Of a DNA stretch of 64,000 nt, positions 10,958 to 25,900 are shown in pieces; the first letter of the stretch is position 1, and the number at the start of each line of letters is the position of its first letter. The translations under genes were made by a program, and so were the position numbers. The notes beneath the pieces are model-generated. The model saw nothing but the letters and a program-made list of their open reading frames with translations, made no database searches and was not told the DNA's origin. Source of the stretch: Mesaphorura yosii (lineage: Eukaryota > Arthropoda > Collembola > Poduromorpha > Tullbergiidae); contig WIXG01000080.1 of assembly GCA_009869945.1 (NCBI GenBank), forward strand, positions 186,001 to 250,000. Reading direction: 5' to 3'.

Positions 10958-13900
10958 ATGAAGGCGAGCACAAGGAGCCGAACTCGAACTAATCCGTGGT
11001 GGTTTCGGTTTCACTGGAAGTACAAACCACCGACGCCAACTTTTCTCATGCAAGCTAATCTTTCTGTCCTCCTGCTCCTCCTCGTCTCCTTCTGCAGCAT
11101 TCATCCGTGTTCCTCCTTCGTGGTCATCGTCTCTTCGGACGAGGACCCGACACTCTTCGACGCAAAAATAGCATTTAATCACCACCTGCATAACAATCAC
11201 CGCTCTGATTCACGTAATGATGATTATGGTGATCAGGCGACTAATTACCAGTACCGCGTCTCTCATCACAAGACGCAGCCATGGATTCACCGACTCGTCC
11301 ACTTTGACACGAATCACGAGGGCAAGCTCCGATTTCGACGGCACTACTCACACTCTCAACAGTGTCAGGAGACGAGTACTGGTGCCGGTGGTGGGTCGGT
11401 TGCTCCTGCACTGCCCTCGACGTTCCTCGTCTACATTGACATAATCAAGACTCCAGTACAAGTACAATCAACACCTGACTACGAATCTTCGTCGGTGTCT
11501 GCTCTAGTGCAAGCAGAAGACGAGCACGTCTTCGACTACATATCATTCCCGCTTATGATCATTCTGCACTGCAATCACAAGACTGAGCAGTCGTCCTCCC
11601 TCCAGCAACTGATTCGGACGCAGGACACGAGGCACCATTGGGCTCGGTCCATCGACGACTTGTACGTGTCGCTGCCGGTGGACTCGTCCTTCTGCCATCA
11701 CCGCTCGGAAGTGGTGGGCAACGTGTACAACTTCATTCCGGCAAGCATTCAGGACAGGTGTAACATCAGCGGGCACATCGACGAGAACAACCATTTCTTC
11801 GCCGTGGAGGCTTCCACAATGGATATTGTTCTCAAGTCTGACTTTTGCCTGTTTGAACCCTTCCATACAGTTCAAATTGCACTAAAGCTGCAATGTGAGA
11901 CGGGCACCGGAGGCAGGAGCAAAGTCATTGGATGGGATCAGTTGGTCCACTTCATCGTGCACCGTATCCACGGTGGCTCACTGAAGAGTCCCTCGTCCGG
12001 CGCCAACTCGGCTGACGAGTTCCACTCCAACAGCATCGACTTTGTGCATCCGATTCACCGCATCCGTCGTGAAATGCGGAATCAGGCTCCGTTCTTCGAT
12101 CAGCCCCTGTACAAGGCGTCTGTGCCCGAAGAACAGCCGGCTGGAGTGACGGTGACGACTATCACGGCCACCGACCCGGAGAACGCGCATTTATCCTACT
12201 CGATGACATCGCTGCTGGACGCGCGATCTCAGCAGTACTTCATGCTGGACTCCAAATCCGGAATAATTTCGACGGTGGATCGTCTGGACCGGGAGAAGAT
12301 GGACGTTCATTATTTTCGAATTATTGCCACTGACACGGGCATTCCGCCAAGGACTGGAACTGCGACGCTCGAAGTAAGTCTGAATTTTGATTCTTGATCG
12401 AATAATAATTGCACGCTTCGTTTAACCACAAATCGCGGTTGAAATTGCTCGACACCTTCGCCCTCGCGTATCGCGTTCGAATCCTGCACTCGTCCGTGTT
12501 GATTTTGACTTTCTTGACTCTTGAGCGTATTAATTCTATTTGTACAGCCGCAGCGGCATCCGCGTCCTGAATCAGCGACGACTCCTCAGCCGGAATTGTC
12601 TGCTCATGCGAGAAAGATAAAAGAGAAAGATTCTTCGTAATTTGTGCGGCGGTGTGTGGCCAACTCTAATTTGTTTACCTTTTATGATCTCCCTTCTTTC
12701 GTCTTTCGCTTCCCGACAAACAGAACGCCTTCGTCTTGTCGTTTGGTGTATAATTTTCCGCATGATTACTTTATGGTTGTGTCATTTCCTTTGTCTCTTC
12801 TCCAACTACAAATTAGTTTCTAATTTAACGTAATCCCAAATTATTATCCTAATAAGATTCACAAACTTTCGTCTGCTGGTGACGCTGCTCTGCATAATTT
12901 TCCAATTTCTATTCCGTCCTATTGGGGCGCTGTGGCGATTGTCAACGGAATTCCAACCAGATTTTATCGCAGATCTCTCCGAGTTCATTGATACGAGTGA
13001 TTTCTTCCCCTCTGACTCGTATAGCATTCATTTTTCACACCCTTTTGTCAAAGGAGAGCTGAGAGGCAATAACACAGCAATAATCTTTGACAAATTATGA
13101 AACTTTTCGAGTGGAAGATCAGATGCGAGCAATCGCAACTCGTAACCAAGGACCAGCGGGAATTATTTATCTCAGTCGTGTCGGTGCTTCAAAAACTTTT
13201 AATTGCCTCGGTTGAGGAATTTTCAAATTGAAAAGAAGAAACGGCTCCGAAAAGTTGTGCCTTCCCTCGGCGTCTTTTTTACATGCAAGATTCTCATAAA
13301 ATTGGCATTAAAATTTTGCCACTTGTCAAATCGTCGCCTCCCATCTTCAAAATTGCTTCTTATTGCTTTACTCTCGACCCCAGTCGGGCGACGCAATGGA
13401 TTCAGTAGAGCTGTCTATGACATCGTGAGTGATTCTATTCTCATTCTGTCTCTGTCGTATTGAATCTCCATCGCTAATTCCTTCTCTGCGATCTCTGCAC
13501 CGTGTAGACCAGAGAGACAACGCGTTTGTTTCGGTCCACTTTGGCCGCGCTTCCTACGATCGCCCTTTTCAGCTTTTTGACCTGGACAGTTGTATTAGAC
13601 TTCAGCTGGGATATTCTCGTTGTTTTCTAGTAGATCTCCATTGTCATTCTAGCTCAGTTTAACTACGTTGATGGCGTGTTCGGATTTGAAATGCCACACT
13701 ATCGCCTTGTCGTAAGTTTTGGCCATCAGTGACCAGGGCCGGGACGGTCCAGTTTGTAATGTTCTGACACTTTTTGACATGACTCCAGGTTCGCCTCGCC
13801 ATTGACATGTTCGGTGTCCTCGCGCTTCATTTCATGGAGACCTGGCAGTCGCACCAAGAAGACTGGCACAAAGACTTGCCTGGCGGTGGCCAGAAGACAG

Positions 13901-16900
13901 TCAACGTGCTCAGCGTGGCTTTTCGTAGCTTGGCCTTTCTCTTCATCGACATAATTCGAAACAAATTCTGAGCTGAGCAGACAAAGTTAAAAGTTAAGCG
14001 GACTTTATTGTCCCATAAAGATTTGTGATTGATGAGCCGAGCTGTTGATGTGTGTCTATTTATGGTGTGGGAACATGCGCTCGACATGGGTGCGTAATCT
14101 GCATGCTGTAATTTATGGCAACAATGCGAGAGCGAGACGATGTTCATCGAGTCGTGAAATGGCAATGCACTTTGCTTATTATAGCTTCACAGCGCAGTTA
14201 CAGCACACAACACTCTCCGTCCCGCATTGTTTACAGCAGTTACAAGTTGTTAAACATCCTTAATGACTTCATTGCAACTCTTGCATGAAATTCCTGAATC
14301 ACTTAGCACTCATGTGGTGAAAGATGCGAATAGCGAATGCAAACACGGATACAATATAGAAATAGCGATGTCTGTCTTGTCTCCTGGCACAAGGCCCAAG
14401 GCGGCACATCGGTCTCTGTCAATTTAATCGCTTGTAATTGATACGGACGTGTGTTGAATGTCATCGGCACTTTCTAACTAGCGCTTCGTTATTGTTTACA
14501 GATTCAGGTGGAGGACATCAACGATCACGACCCCGTCTTCGAGAAGCCGTCGTATTCCGTCACCGTGCGCGAGGGCGTGTCCATCGGCTCCACCGTTCTC
14601 AGCGTCCGTGCCACGGATCAGGACTCGGATCGGAATGGAGACTTATCCTACACGATTCTGAATCCGCACGATATTGACGACACGTTCCGCATCGACGTCA
14701 AGACGGGAGCCATCACGACGAAGCTGCCGCTGGATCGCGAGCGGCGCGACGAGTACCGGATCGTGGTGCAGGCCAACGACATGGCGTTCGTGCAGAGCGA
14801 ACGGCGCTCAGCGACCACGACCGTGTCGGTAGAGGTGCGGGACGAGAACGACAACTACCCGCAATTCACGCAGCGGCTCTACAACGTGACTGTGCCCGAA
14901 AACATCGACGTGTCCAATTACCCAGTCATCGCTCGCGTCAGGTATGATCACTCGGGGACTTACTCGCGGCCGTGGCTCGCGACGTGCCTGCGATTACTCT
15001 TAAGAGCCCCGCCGAAATATGCGCGGCGATGAACATCATAATTATGGGCTCAAGTGTTTGCTATGCGCTTCATTCATTCGCTGCCGGTCAGCATAATCCG
15101 ACATTTTATAAGATAACCGTGCATCTCATCTCTCTGAGTCTTTTAGGCGCGGTTAATCTCGTTCTCGTATCTCAACTTGTTAATAACGACGTGTACGAGG
15201 CAGCAGTGGCCATTATCGTTACAATGCACAAAGACTGAATGGTATTTAAGAAACCAGTTTGAGTTTAGACGAATGTAATGGGCAAAAAAGGTGCTTCTCT
15301 GCACAGATACAGTTGAGGAACGAGCGGACTGCCTTCCTGAAGCGTCTCGCACGTAATTATCCGGCATGAATGCGATTATGAATGGGAAGGAGGTTAATAA
15401 CGACTCGGAGGTTAATAATTCCCAAATAATTCAATAGCTGAGTCATTTGTTACAACCACAAACCCGTGCACGACTCGCAATCACAACTGCCAAGTCGTGA
15501 ATTCCTCTGAAGCGGTCCCAGTCAGAATTTCAGGGGTCGTGCATGCACGGAAATTAATTAGCGAGTGCAAAAACCCAAATGTCGGGATGAGTTTGATAAA
15601 TGACGCGCTTCCTGGGCTTGGCTTGTCCAGTGACCGCCGCAAACCGCAAAAAGACGGGTGCATAGCAGTTTGACTCAAGACAATGACTCGACATTCTCGT
15701 TGACACTTTTCTGCCATAATTTTTAACTTCAGGGGAGTCGTAAATTTTGACGTGCATCCATTTTTTGGTGGCACAGGTAAACGAGTACTACGTGTTTAAT
15801 TCGTCGGATGACAACAGCGAGCAGAAAACGACTTGAGTATTTTGTCTCTTGTTCTTGTCTCGCTGCAAGTACAATTTTGATGGTAATGATAATTGTCAGT
15901 CAAAAGACGTGAATTCGAGTGCTCGAGTACGTGAATACGTGATGTTCACCGTTTACGGGGATTTATGAGTGAGGTGGGCGCAGCAGCGACTTTATTCGCG
16001 CATAAAATCTTTTAATTTCTTTGTGCTGATGACATTTTTGTGCGCAGACACTTGACACTCGCATCTGAGATTACTGTCTGAAATTATTGCACTCCGATGT
16101 CATAGCTCGTAATGAAGCTGACAATTGACTCTGACAACGGCATGGCAATGTCCCAGTGACATTGACAATCTGGTCCTAATCTCTTGGCTCGAAATCGGAC
16201 AGATTTATGCGCTGATTGTATGCAGATGCCAAAGCCAAATACATACTCATATGCCTAATCTCCGATGTGTGCTGTTTTGCAGTGCGACGGACGCTGACGA
16301 GGGTGTAAACGCGGCGCTGCGGTACTCCATCATTGGCGGAAACAGCCAGAATCACTTCTCCATCGACAGCCTGACGGGCGAAGTGAGTGTCCTCAAACCC
16401 CTGGACTACGAGGCGACCAAAAGCTACCGCCTCAACATCAGAGCCATCGGTGAGAACTCTTCATCAATCTCGAAAACCAAAAACTATAAACAGTGCAATG
16501 CACCTGCCCAGCAATGGCAATCATTTCATTTTATAAGAATAATTCCCCACTCAACAATTGGTCTCGAGTGCTTTTGTTTGTCTTTCGTTTCCAAATCCCA
16601 CAATTTAAATTCAGAGCCGTGTCCATGTGTGAATGCAGACGTCTTCATTTGAGCACGGATTCAATTTTCGTAGTTTGTGGCTGTGCGTGAGACGAAGCAA
16701 AGCAGCTTGGTTCACGCTTCGCGTCGCCCATCATCGGAGTGCCTTGTGGGCCTGGCTGCGGCATATTTTCCCATCAACCTCATCCAAGCATAGAATATTG
16801 CCATTGCTATTTGTTTTGATTACACGCTCGTCTCACGTCCCGACACAAAAATGTAGTCTCGACATTTACATACGAAAAATATTTTCTACATTTAATATTT

Positions 16901-19900
16901 TCGATTGTTCACGCTTCATCGCAGTTAACCGCCACCAAAATGTCCAAACCACAACAATCCGAATGACAATGGCAATAATAATTGTGGGGGCAATAGAATT
17001 ATAATGACACTTGTCCCGATTGTGCTGCACCTGTGCCACCCGTACGATTGTTGCCGAATTGCGTGTCGTGCGTGGCATATCCACAATCCGCATGTGACAA
17101 CTTGATACCCTTTAATTACTTAATTGTGCATCACCTGTTTGACATTCCAGACAGTGGAAACCCGTCGCGGTCCAACAACACGCAACTCGTCGTCACCCTG
17201 CAAGACATCAACGACAACAATCCGCGCTTCTACTCACAAATATTCCAGGAAACCGTGCAAGAGAATCTGCATCTGGGCAGTTCCGTTGTCCGCATTCAAG
17301 CCTTTGACCCGGACGATGGCCCGAATGCACGGATTCGATACCGCATTTCGTACAGGGAGCAGAGCGAAAAGTTCCCGTTCGAGATCGACTCGGACAGCGG
17401 CTGGATCACGACGAACAAAGAACTCGACAGGGAGCAACAAACACGATATGACTTTGACGTGATCGCAGCCGACTCGGGTGAAGTACCCGCCAGTGCGACG
17501 GCAAGCGTAGTCATCACGGTACTCGACTTGAACGACAACGAGCCCGTGTTCTCGCCCAAGATCTACGAGACGATGGTTTCCGAGCAAGATATTCCCGGTA
17601 CGCCCGTCGTCACCGTGAAGGCCACCGATCCTGACGAGAACTCCCGCCTCGTGTACGAGATCACAGAAGGAAACGTACGAAATCGGTTCTCCATCTCGCC
17701 ACAGAGCGGAAACGGCATCATTGCCATCGCGCAGCCACTCGATTTCAAATCCGAACGAAAGTTTGTGCTGACGATCAAAGCGACGGACAACGGAGGCAGA
17801 TTCGACCTCGCAACCGTTTACATGTGAGTCCACATCGCATTGTTTGCTTATCTTTCAGTTTGAGCATAAATCTCGCTTTGTGGTTTAAGATTTATGCGCA
17901 AAGTTGACCTGCAGCATTCCTTTCAATTTAATTATCCTTTGAGGAAACCGCTGCGCAAATTCATTCCGCTGCTCGAAACTCAATTCTTCAAATTTACGGC
18001 TCGCAAATTAATTGAAATTAATTGCGGGTTCACAGCGACATCCTGGACGCCAATTCGCATGCTCCGGCCTTCCAAGGCACGCCGTACTCGGCCAAAATCT
18101 TCGAGGACGTGCCTGTTGGCACGACGGTCTTCACGGTCACCGCCTCCGACGACGATTCAGGACAGAACGCGCAGATCGTGTACTCCTTCGTGGCGGACCT
18201 AGACAACGAGGGCTACGACGATTTCATGATCGACTCGACCACGGGCGCCATCTCCACCATGAAGCCCCTTGACAGGGAGCGCGTTTCGGGCTACATCCTC
18301 ACCGTCACCGCCAAAGACAAGGGCATTCCGCCGATGAGCGACACGACGGACGTGGAGCTGATTGTGAACGACGTGAACGATCTGAGCCCTGTCTTCGTGC
18401 AGGAGCACTACCAGGCCAAAGTGAGCGAGGACGTGGCCGTCGGAACGAGCATCCTCCAAGTGCAGGCTTCGGTGAGTCTCTCAAGTCTCTCTTCCTCTTC
18501 TACTCATTGGTATTCACAAAATTCACAGAATTCTGATTCTTGTTCGGACCGTCATTAATCATTGCGATTCATCTTCGTCCGACGAGTCTTTAGTCTCCTC
18601 ACACCTCAAATATTCATTAACCGTAAATTATCGAGCATCTGTATGCAGGGCCACAAAACATCTCAGAAATGCGTAAACACTCGGAGAGATGACCATCGTC
18701 ATTATCATATCCATTGTTACTGCATTGTTGAGATTGTTGTTTTCAAAACTCGTTTCCTTTGTGGGCTTTTTCATTCTTTCTCACTCGACTTCATACTTCA
18801 AATTCAATTAGTCAATCACTGAATTTTTCGTTCCGCAAAGAGTCCTCGAGCTACAACGCGACCATGAAATTGAAAAATGTGGACTTGGCATGAACGCATA
18901 GCTCACAATTACGATTGCGATTGTTGACTCGATCGATTTGATTGCAGGACGGGGATCAGGGCAAAAACAGCATCGTGAGGTATACATTCTCCACATTCTC
19001 TGATGGCGATGGCACCTTTTCCGTCGACTCGGCGTCGGGGATCATTCGAACCATCAAACCGCTCGACAGGGAGACCGTGTCGCGATACGACCTCATGGTC
19101 CTGGCCGTCGACCACGGCACGCCGGAACTGACGGGCAGAACCAACGTCACGATCAATGTGGAAGACGTCAACGACTCGCCTCCGCACTGGGAATCAGACC
19201 GCATCCGACTCTTTATCCCCGAGAATTCGCCGATTGGCTCAAAAGTGGGGACAATTCAGGCGTACGATCCTGACGAAGGCCCGAACGCGCAGATCATCTA
19301 CACCATCGTCGGCGGCGTGGACATGAAGAGCTTCACGCTGGCTACCCATCCGCAGTCTGTGTCGGGCGGTGCGAGCGGGATCTCGACCACGGCAGACATT
19401 CTGACGAGAGTGGACCTGGACTTTGAGTCCTCCCGCAAGAAGTACGACATCATCGTCCGTGCGGCTTCACCGCCTTTACGAAGTGACGTGCACATCGAGA
19501 TCCATGTCCAGGATGTGAACGACAACCTGCCGTACATCGGACTGCAAGATGGGAAGGGCTCTTCCTCGGTGCACATCGTCCTGAACAACTACAAGGACTA
19601 TTTCCCCATCGGACCGATCGGCAGAGTACCCGCCTTCGACGCAGACGTCACCGACAAGGTACGAAAACGTCTTTCCTCTACATCTAGCACTTTGCATATT
19701 TGCGGACACTTTTCTGGTTTGTTAAAACGCAGCAGTAAATTAAAACGTTCTCCATAAATCATGAAACCTGTTATTATCTCCTTCACTCAAGTGCAGGCCA
19801 CCTGTATTGCGTAATTGTAGGGCCTTTAAAATTCAGAACGCAATTCAAGTACATTTTTTGCATTTTCCGCAAAGAATTTTCAAGTTTCGGATGTTTGAGT

Positions 19901-22900
19901 CGTGAGACGACGTTTTCCGAAAGAAATTACAAGAGAAACACGTACGGTAACATGAAGCATTACAATTAACCCGAGACATAATGACAACGTGAAGAGAAGA
20001 GACAAAGCGACAGCTGCAAATTGACAATTTCGTTTCGCAGGCAGAGTCTCTTTGGGTTTTCAGCATCGTGCGCCATAAAATGGGTTATTTTATTGCACTT
20101 TGTGCTGACGGTGCTCGGAACGTGTAAACAAAAGAAGATGCTTCTGCAGTTGAGTAGTTTGGTTCGACAATCGGTTAAGTACGTAATTTGGAGATAAGAA
20201 AGGTGATTCGAGCATCCGGTGCGATTCATTTGCTGCGTTGGTTGTTGCCAAACAAGTTTTTCTCTTCTTTTGTTTGTGGCTTTCATCTTAAATTAAAAAA
20301 TAGCCAAATGAGCAGTGCAGGACGGAACACAATGCGATGACTGCTGCGATGAGCCGGGGCATTGTGAATTATACGTGCGTTTGACGAGTGCAGGAATCCT
20401 TATCTTTCTCCACCATCTCATTGTGTACTTCGCCTTCGACTCCTGCGCTTTAGTCACGATGATGACGATAATGAAGGGTCGAAAATATACAATTAGGAGC
20501 CTGGAATCGTCAATTCCGTTTTTATTATCTTTACCAATTACTGCTGCCAATGAGATTCAAAGGCAAAAGACCAAATCTCGGTAGCGCGCCGCCTCGTCAT
20601 TGAGTGCATGTTTTAATGACGGATTCTTGTCCACTGATAAGCGAGTGAATGAATAAATCGATTCGGATCCTCATAAATCCGTCGTGGTCAATGCACTCAC
20701 TGCCTTGTCGTATTAATAGAGTCTGTCCATGTAGGGCTAAAACAAATTAAACCTGAGCGCGCAATCTGGCTCATGAAAGAATTAAGGGATTTGTGTTGAT
20801 TGTTGTTTTGTGTGATTTACAGCTCGTGTATAGCGTGCTGAACGGGAACAACGCGAACCTCCTCTATCTGAATGAGAGCACTGGTCTGATCACTCTCTCG
20901 CCCAATTTGGACACCAACGTCCCATTAACGGCCAAGATTGAAATTTTGGTTTCAGGTAAATTACGTTCGCTTTGTTCGTCTGATTTGGGATTAAAAGGCT
21001 CAGAATTAATACAAAAGACGCGGATCGCGGATCTGCGTGAGAGGGTTCCGTGCAGGCTGCTTATGGAGTTGTCAGATGACTTCCACGCAACACGAACACG
21101 TCTCGTCTCCCTTCCGCGGGTTGCGTGGCTTGTTATTGGGAGCCTGACCGCTCACTCATTTTCATCTCATCATTATCATCCATGAGAAATTTGCATACAT
21201 GGCCCAAAGTTCAATTTCGATTTAATTAAAAAGATTAAAGCTGCTGCCAGCCCACAATCACGCCTTCTCATTCACTTCTCTCCCAAAACCATTTCCCTTT
21301 TCCCCAACTCCCGGAAATTGAACCAAACCAAATGCGTCGACACAAAAGGTGAACTTTCTTTGAAGTTATTAATTCGGGTTATGCATTTCGCAGACGGGCT
21401 GAATGAGGCACGTGGAGAGCTCATTCTGAGCACGCAGTTCATCACCGACGAGCTGCTTTTCCACTCGGTTAGTGTCCAGCTGGCGGACATGACGACGGAG
21501 GCCTTCCTCTCGCCGCTCTTCGCCCAGTTCGTGCAGGCGCTCGGCGTGATCCTCAACTCGCCAAAGGACAACATCGTCGTGTTCAGCGTCGAGGTGAGAA
21601 CGCTCGCGGCACGAGTTGTTTGTTACTCTTCGCAATTTGCTACTTTATTGTCAAAGTTCAGACTAAAGTTGATGGCTGAGAGGCTGGATGTATGCGAGGG
21701 GAGAAAGCAATCTTGTCGGCTTTAAAAGAAAATGAATTTTTTTACGAGCGCCTGTGCAACTTTCCCACCGCTCGTGCAAGTTTATTTTGGTTTTAACGCG
21801 TTATTTTTACGGGTTTTCTCCCCTTCAAGAGCTGCATGCGTAATGTTAAGCTTCGACTGAATTGTGATTGGTGAATTGATGCCGGTCGGCATATTGCTGT
21901 TGCTCATTGCAGGAGGAGATGGACGGAACTCGCGGGATGCTCAACGTGAGCTTCGCGGCGAAAAAGCCCCACTCCACGAGTAGCACTTCATCGGAGGAGT
22001 TCTTCACACCAGACTACATTCGGGAGCGAGTATTCCTCAATAGACTCATGCTGAGCAAATTGGCGCACGTTGAGGTACGACGGCATTACTGAAATTGCCC
22101 ACGCACTTGATACCCACCCCGTCACCGTCAGTGCGAGTCGCATTTATATTTGTATTTGATATTTGTTTTTATTCCGCTTTTATTTGAGCAGTTGAGGTTT
22201 TGGTGTTTAAATTTAAGTGTTAAGCATGCGAAGGGCGATTCTGGCACGTAGCACGCGGCGCAGACACAGACACAGAAGGCGTAGGCTCGTCATCGCCGTC
22301 AGTGGCATTGCTATTGCCATTTTCAATGATTTCACAATAACAATACGATACACTACACAGCGTGACGCGGTATGCGGCATAATTCCCGTACCCGAGCTTT
22401 CTTGCTTTCTTTCTGGTTCGGGACGATAACAGTGAAATATTGATGTCATTACCGGCACACAGCGACAGCCCGGCACAGCACGGGAAATATGTTAAACGCG
22501 CGTGTGTTGCGTGTAGGAATGTAATTAAGTGTGTTTTGTGTTCTGCTCTCCATTCAAATCATATTTCACACAAAAAAGAGTTATCGAATGAAAAGTTACA
22601 TTTTTACTTACCAAACACAAACTTTTCGCCTTTCGCGTTACGAGTTTGCAAACTTCTGCCTGTGTCTGCATATTGTATCATTTACGATTTACGAGTTGCG
22701 GGCCGACCATTTCGATTGTTTTCGTACTCAACAACAGTTCATTGCTTTTTTGCTTTGTGCTCTTGACTCTGACTAGTTCTATGGGAGAAATGCTTGCGAG
22801 AGATTTATAACAAAGATTACGAGCGAAAAGCATTGCATAATAAACAGCATGAAGGCAGGAATTTGGAATTTGTCGACTCACAGCGAAATAATACCAAATC

Positions 22901-25900
22901 ACTTTTCTCTTGCGTGCTGTCGACATCCACACAAATTCCTTTTTATTATTTTCATGCAAAAAGTACTCACAGAATTGCCAATGCCTGACAGGATGCGTCA
23001 AACGAGTCAAAATGTTTCAGTTTCGTTTACGACTTTTCACATTTCACTCGAAATTGTCGAAATAACAGTCGGCACTGAAACAAAGAGGAAATCGACTGGC
23101 ATTTAGCATTTTCCATGCGGTTTATTCGAAGTTTCGAAGATTTGATGTGTCGTGCTGACTTAATGCGTTTGCGTTTCTTTGCACGCAGGTGCTGCCGTTC
23201 AACGATGACCTTTGCCTGCTTGAGCCCTGTCCCAACTTTGAGGACTGTCTTAGCGTCATGCGTTTCCGCAACGTCTCGACCTTCGTGGCCTCCGACTCGG
23301 TGCTCTTTCGCTCCGTGCTGCCTTGGCAGACGTTCGCCTGTCGCTGTCCGCACGGATTCGCAGGTCTCGGAGAGCACTACCTCTGCGATGCGGAGATCAA
23401 CCTCTGCTTCTCCTCGCCGTGCGCCAACGGAGGCACCTGCTTCAGGAAGGAGCGGGGCTACTCATGCGTTTGTCCACCGGGCTTCACGGGCGCACAGTGC
23501 AAAATCCAGCTGAACATGGACACATGCCAGCCAAACATCTGCTCCCGAGGCAGCAACTGTACGCCGCGCCTCCGTGGCGGCTTCATCTGCAACTGCTCCA
23601 GTCGGGGCGACTACGTCAACTCGCTCTGCGAGCTCACGGCCCGCAGCTTCTCGCGCGGTTCGTATCTTACATTCCCTGGACTCAAAAACAGGTTCCGGTT
23701 CACTATCAAAATGAGCTTCGCCACGCAGCAGAGGAACGGACTCCTGTTCTACAACGGAAGGTACAACGAACGGTTCGACTTCATCGCGCTGGAGGTCGTC
23801 AACTCGACCGTCAGGTTCAGCTTCTCACTGGGATCTGCCAATATCTCGCAAGTCAACACAGGCAAACTGGTCTCCGACGGACTCTGGCACACAGTCGAAC
23901 TTCGTTACCTCAACAAGACGGCTACGGTGAGCATCGACGACTGTGACATTATTCTCTCGCTGGAACACCCGGAAGAGTTCCCCAAATCCAAAAGATGCGC
24001 TGGAACTGTAACTCAAGTCCTCGAGAAGCGCTGCGACCTGTTCATCGAATCATGTCAACGTTTTCTGGATCTCACCGGACCGCTTTATATCGGCGGACTC
24101 CCTGCGCCGTCGACATCCTTCCAGATCGAGACGCACGACTTTTTCGGTTGCATCCGTAACGTTCACATCGATCAGAAATTCCTGGACCTCAACAACTATG
24201 TGATGGAGTACGGCACGGCTCCCGGCTGCCCAGAGAAGAAAAACTTTTGCCTGTCGCAGCCGTGCAAGAACGGTGGCAAGTGCAAAGAGGGTTGGGGCAC
24301 ATACCGATGCATCTGCCCAGACGGCTTCGGCCAGAAGGATTGCTCGGAGGACGCGAAGCCAGTCTGGAACTTACGAGAGGACAGCAGCTACCTCAGCTTC
24401 ACTCCACAGCTGCGTCCCATTCAATTCCCGTGGTACAATTCCATCTCACTCCGAACTCTGTCTTTGTCCGGCGCCATTTTCTCCATTCTTTTGAGTAATA
24501 ATGACACGATTCAGCTTTTGCTGGAACAGAATGGCCTGTTGCACTACACGGTGGATGGGCAGGTGATCCCCATCACCCTGCCAAAGGTCAATGACGGGCG
24601 CTGGCACAACATCGAAATCAAATGGATGACCGCAGAAATTTGGTTCTCGCTGGACTTTGGCCAATTCGAGATCACGGTTCCTTTCGAGGGCAAAGTGCAG
24701 AATCTCCACTCTGTCCAAGTGATTGTTGGGAGCAGCGACAGCGCACGGTCATCGCTGATTGGCTGCGTGCAGGACGTCCGTGTGGGCAGCTCCAGAAACT
24801 ACCTCCGCAAATCCAGCGCTGAGCGGAGTGTGAGCGAAGGCTGCAGTTTGGCTACTGCGTGCATCGGCGCTGTCTGTCCGCCGAGGTCGACGTGTACAGA
24901 AGAAGCCGGCAAGCACAACTGCCACTGTGATTCTGGCTACGTTGGAGTCAACTGCGTTGGCGTGTGCGACCTGAAACCCTGCAAGAACCAGGGAGTCTGC
25001 TCCCTCGAACTCTCGGCACAGTATCAAAACAACACACGCGGGTACAAATGCAAATGTGACGATCGGTTCTACCGGGGCAACAACTGTGAGGAGGCGCTCG
25101 ACCTCACATGCCCTTCGACGTGGTGGAACTGGCCTGATTGTGTCCCGTGCGACTGCTCTGCAGAAAAGAATTTCAGCCCGGACTGCAACAAGAAGAGTGG
25201 GCAATGTAAATGCAAGGAGTACCACTACGAGAAGGACGGCACATGCCTCAACTGTCTCTGCTACGGGGTCGGATCCATCAGCAAGAACTGCGACCTGGCC
25301 ACAGGAAAGTGCCAATGCAGGCCCGGCGTCATCGGAAACCGCTGCGACAGCTGTTCGAACCCCTTCGGAGAAGTCACGTCGCGCGGCTGTGAAATCGTGA
25401 CTGACGGATGCCCAAGAAACTTCGCCACAGATATTTGGTGGCCGAGGACGAAGTTTGGCGTGAGTTCGGTGCACGAATGTCCTTTGGGCGCCATTGGTCT
25501 GGCGACGAGGGACTGCTTGGATCCATCCGGATGGGCACCGCCCGACGTCTTCAACTGCACGTCAACAACTCTCATCTCCATCCTCAACATCCTGGGACAG
25601 TTGGACACGGAGGACTTGAAACTGACGCCACTGCTGTCGACCAAACTGGCAGCCGACTTGCACAAGGCGCTCAACATGTCGCAGCACCTGTACGGGAACG
25701 ACATCTGGATCAGTCTTCGTCTACTGACTCACCTCATCAAGTACGAGATCGGACAGAAAGGGTTGCAACTAAGCCATCGCCAAGATAAAAACTTCATTCG
25801 GAACCTTGTGCTTACCGGCGGGAAGATCACCTCTAAGGAATACGTTCAGGAGTGGAACCGCATCATGGAGCTGTACAACCCGGCGGGAGGAGCCACGATC

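Noticed and set aside
12465-12490. GTTCGAATCC, resembling a tRNA B box
   Set aside because: The flanking bases do not form a T stem, and no A box or acceptor stem can be drawn at the right distance.
17234-17833. Minus-strand open frame of 199 codons
   Set aside because: It is a shadow of cadherin repeats 4-5 of flamingo, with no protein-family features.
24749-25474. Minus-strand open frame of 241 codons
   Set aside because: It is antisense to the flamingo EGF/laminin-EGF exon and reflects that exon's codon bias; it has no start context, domains or splice support.
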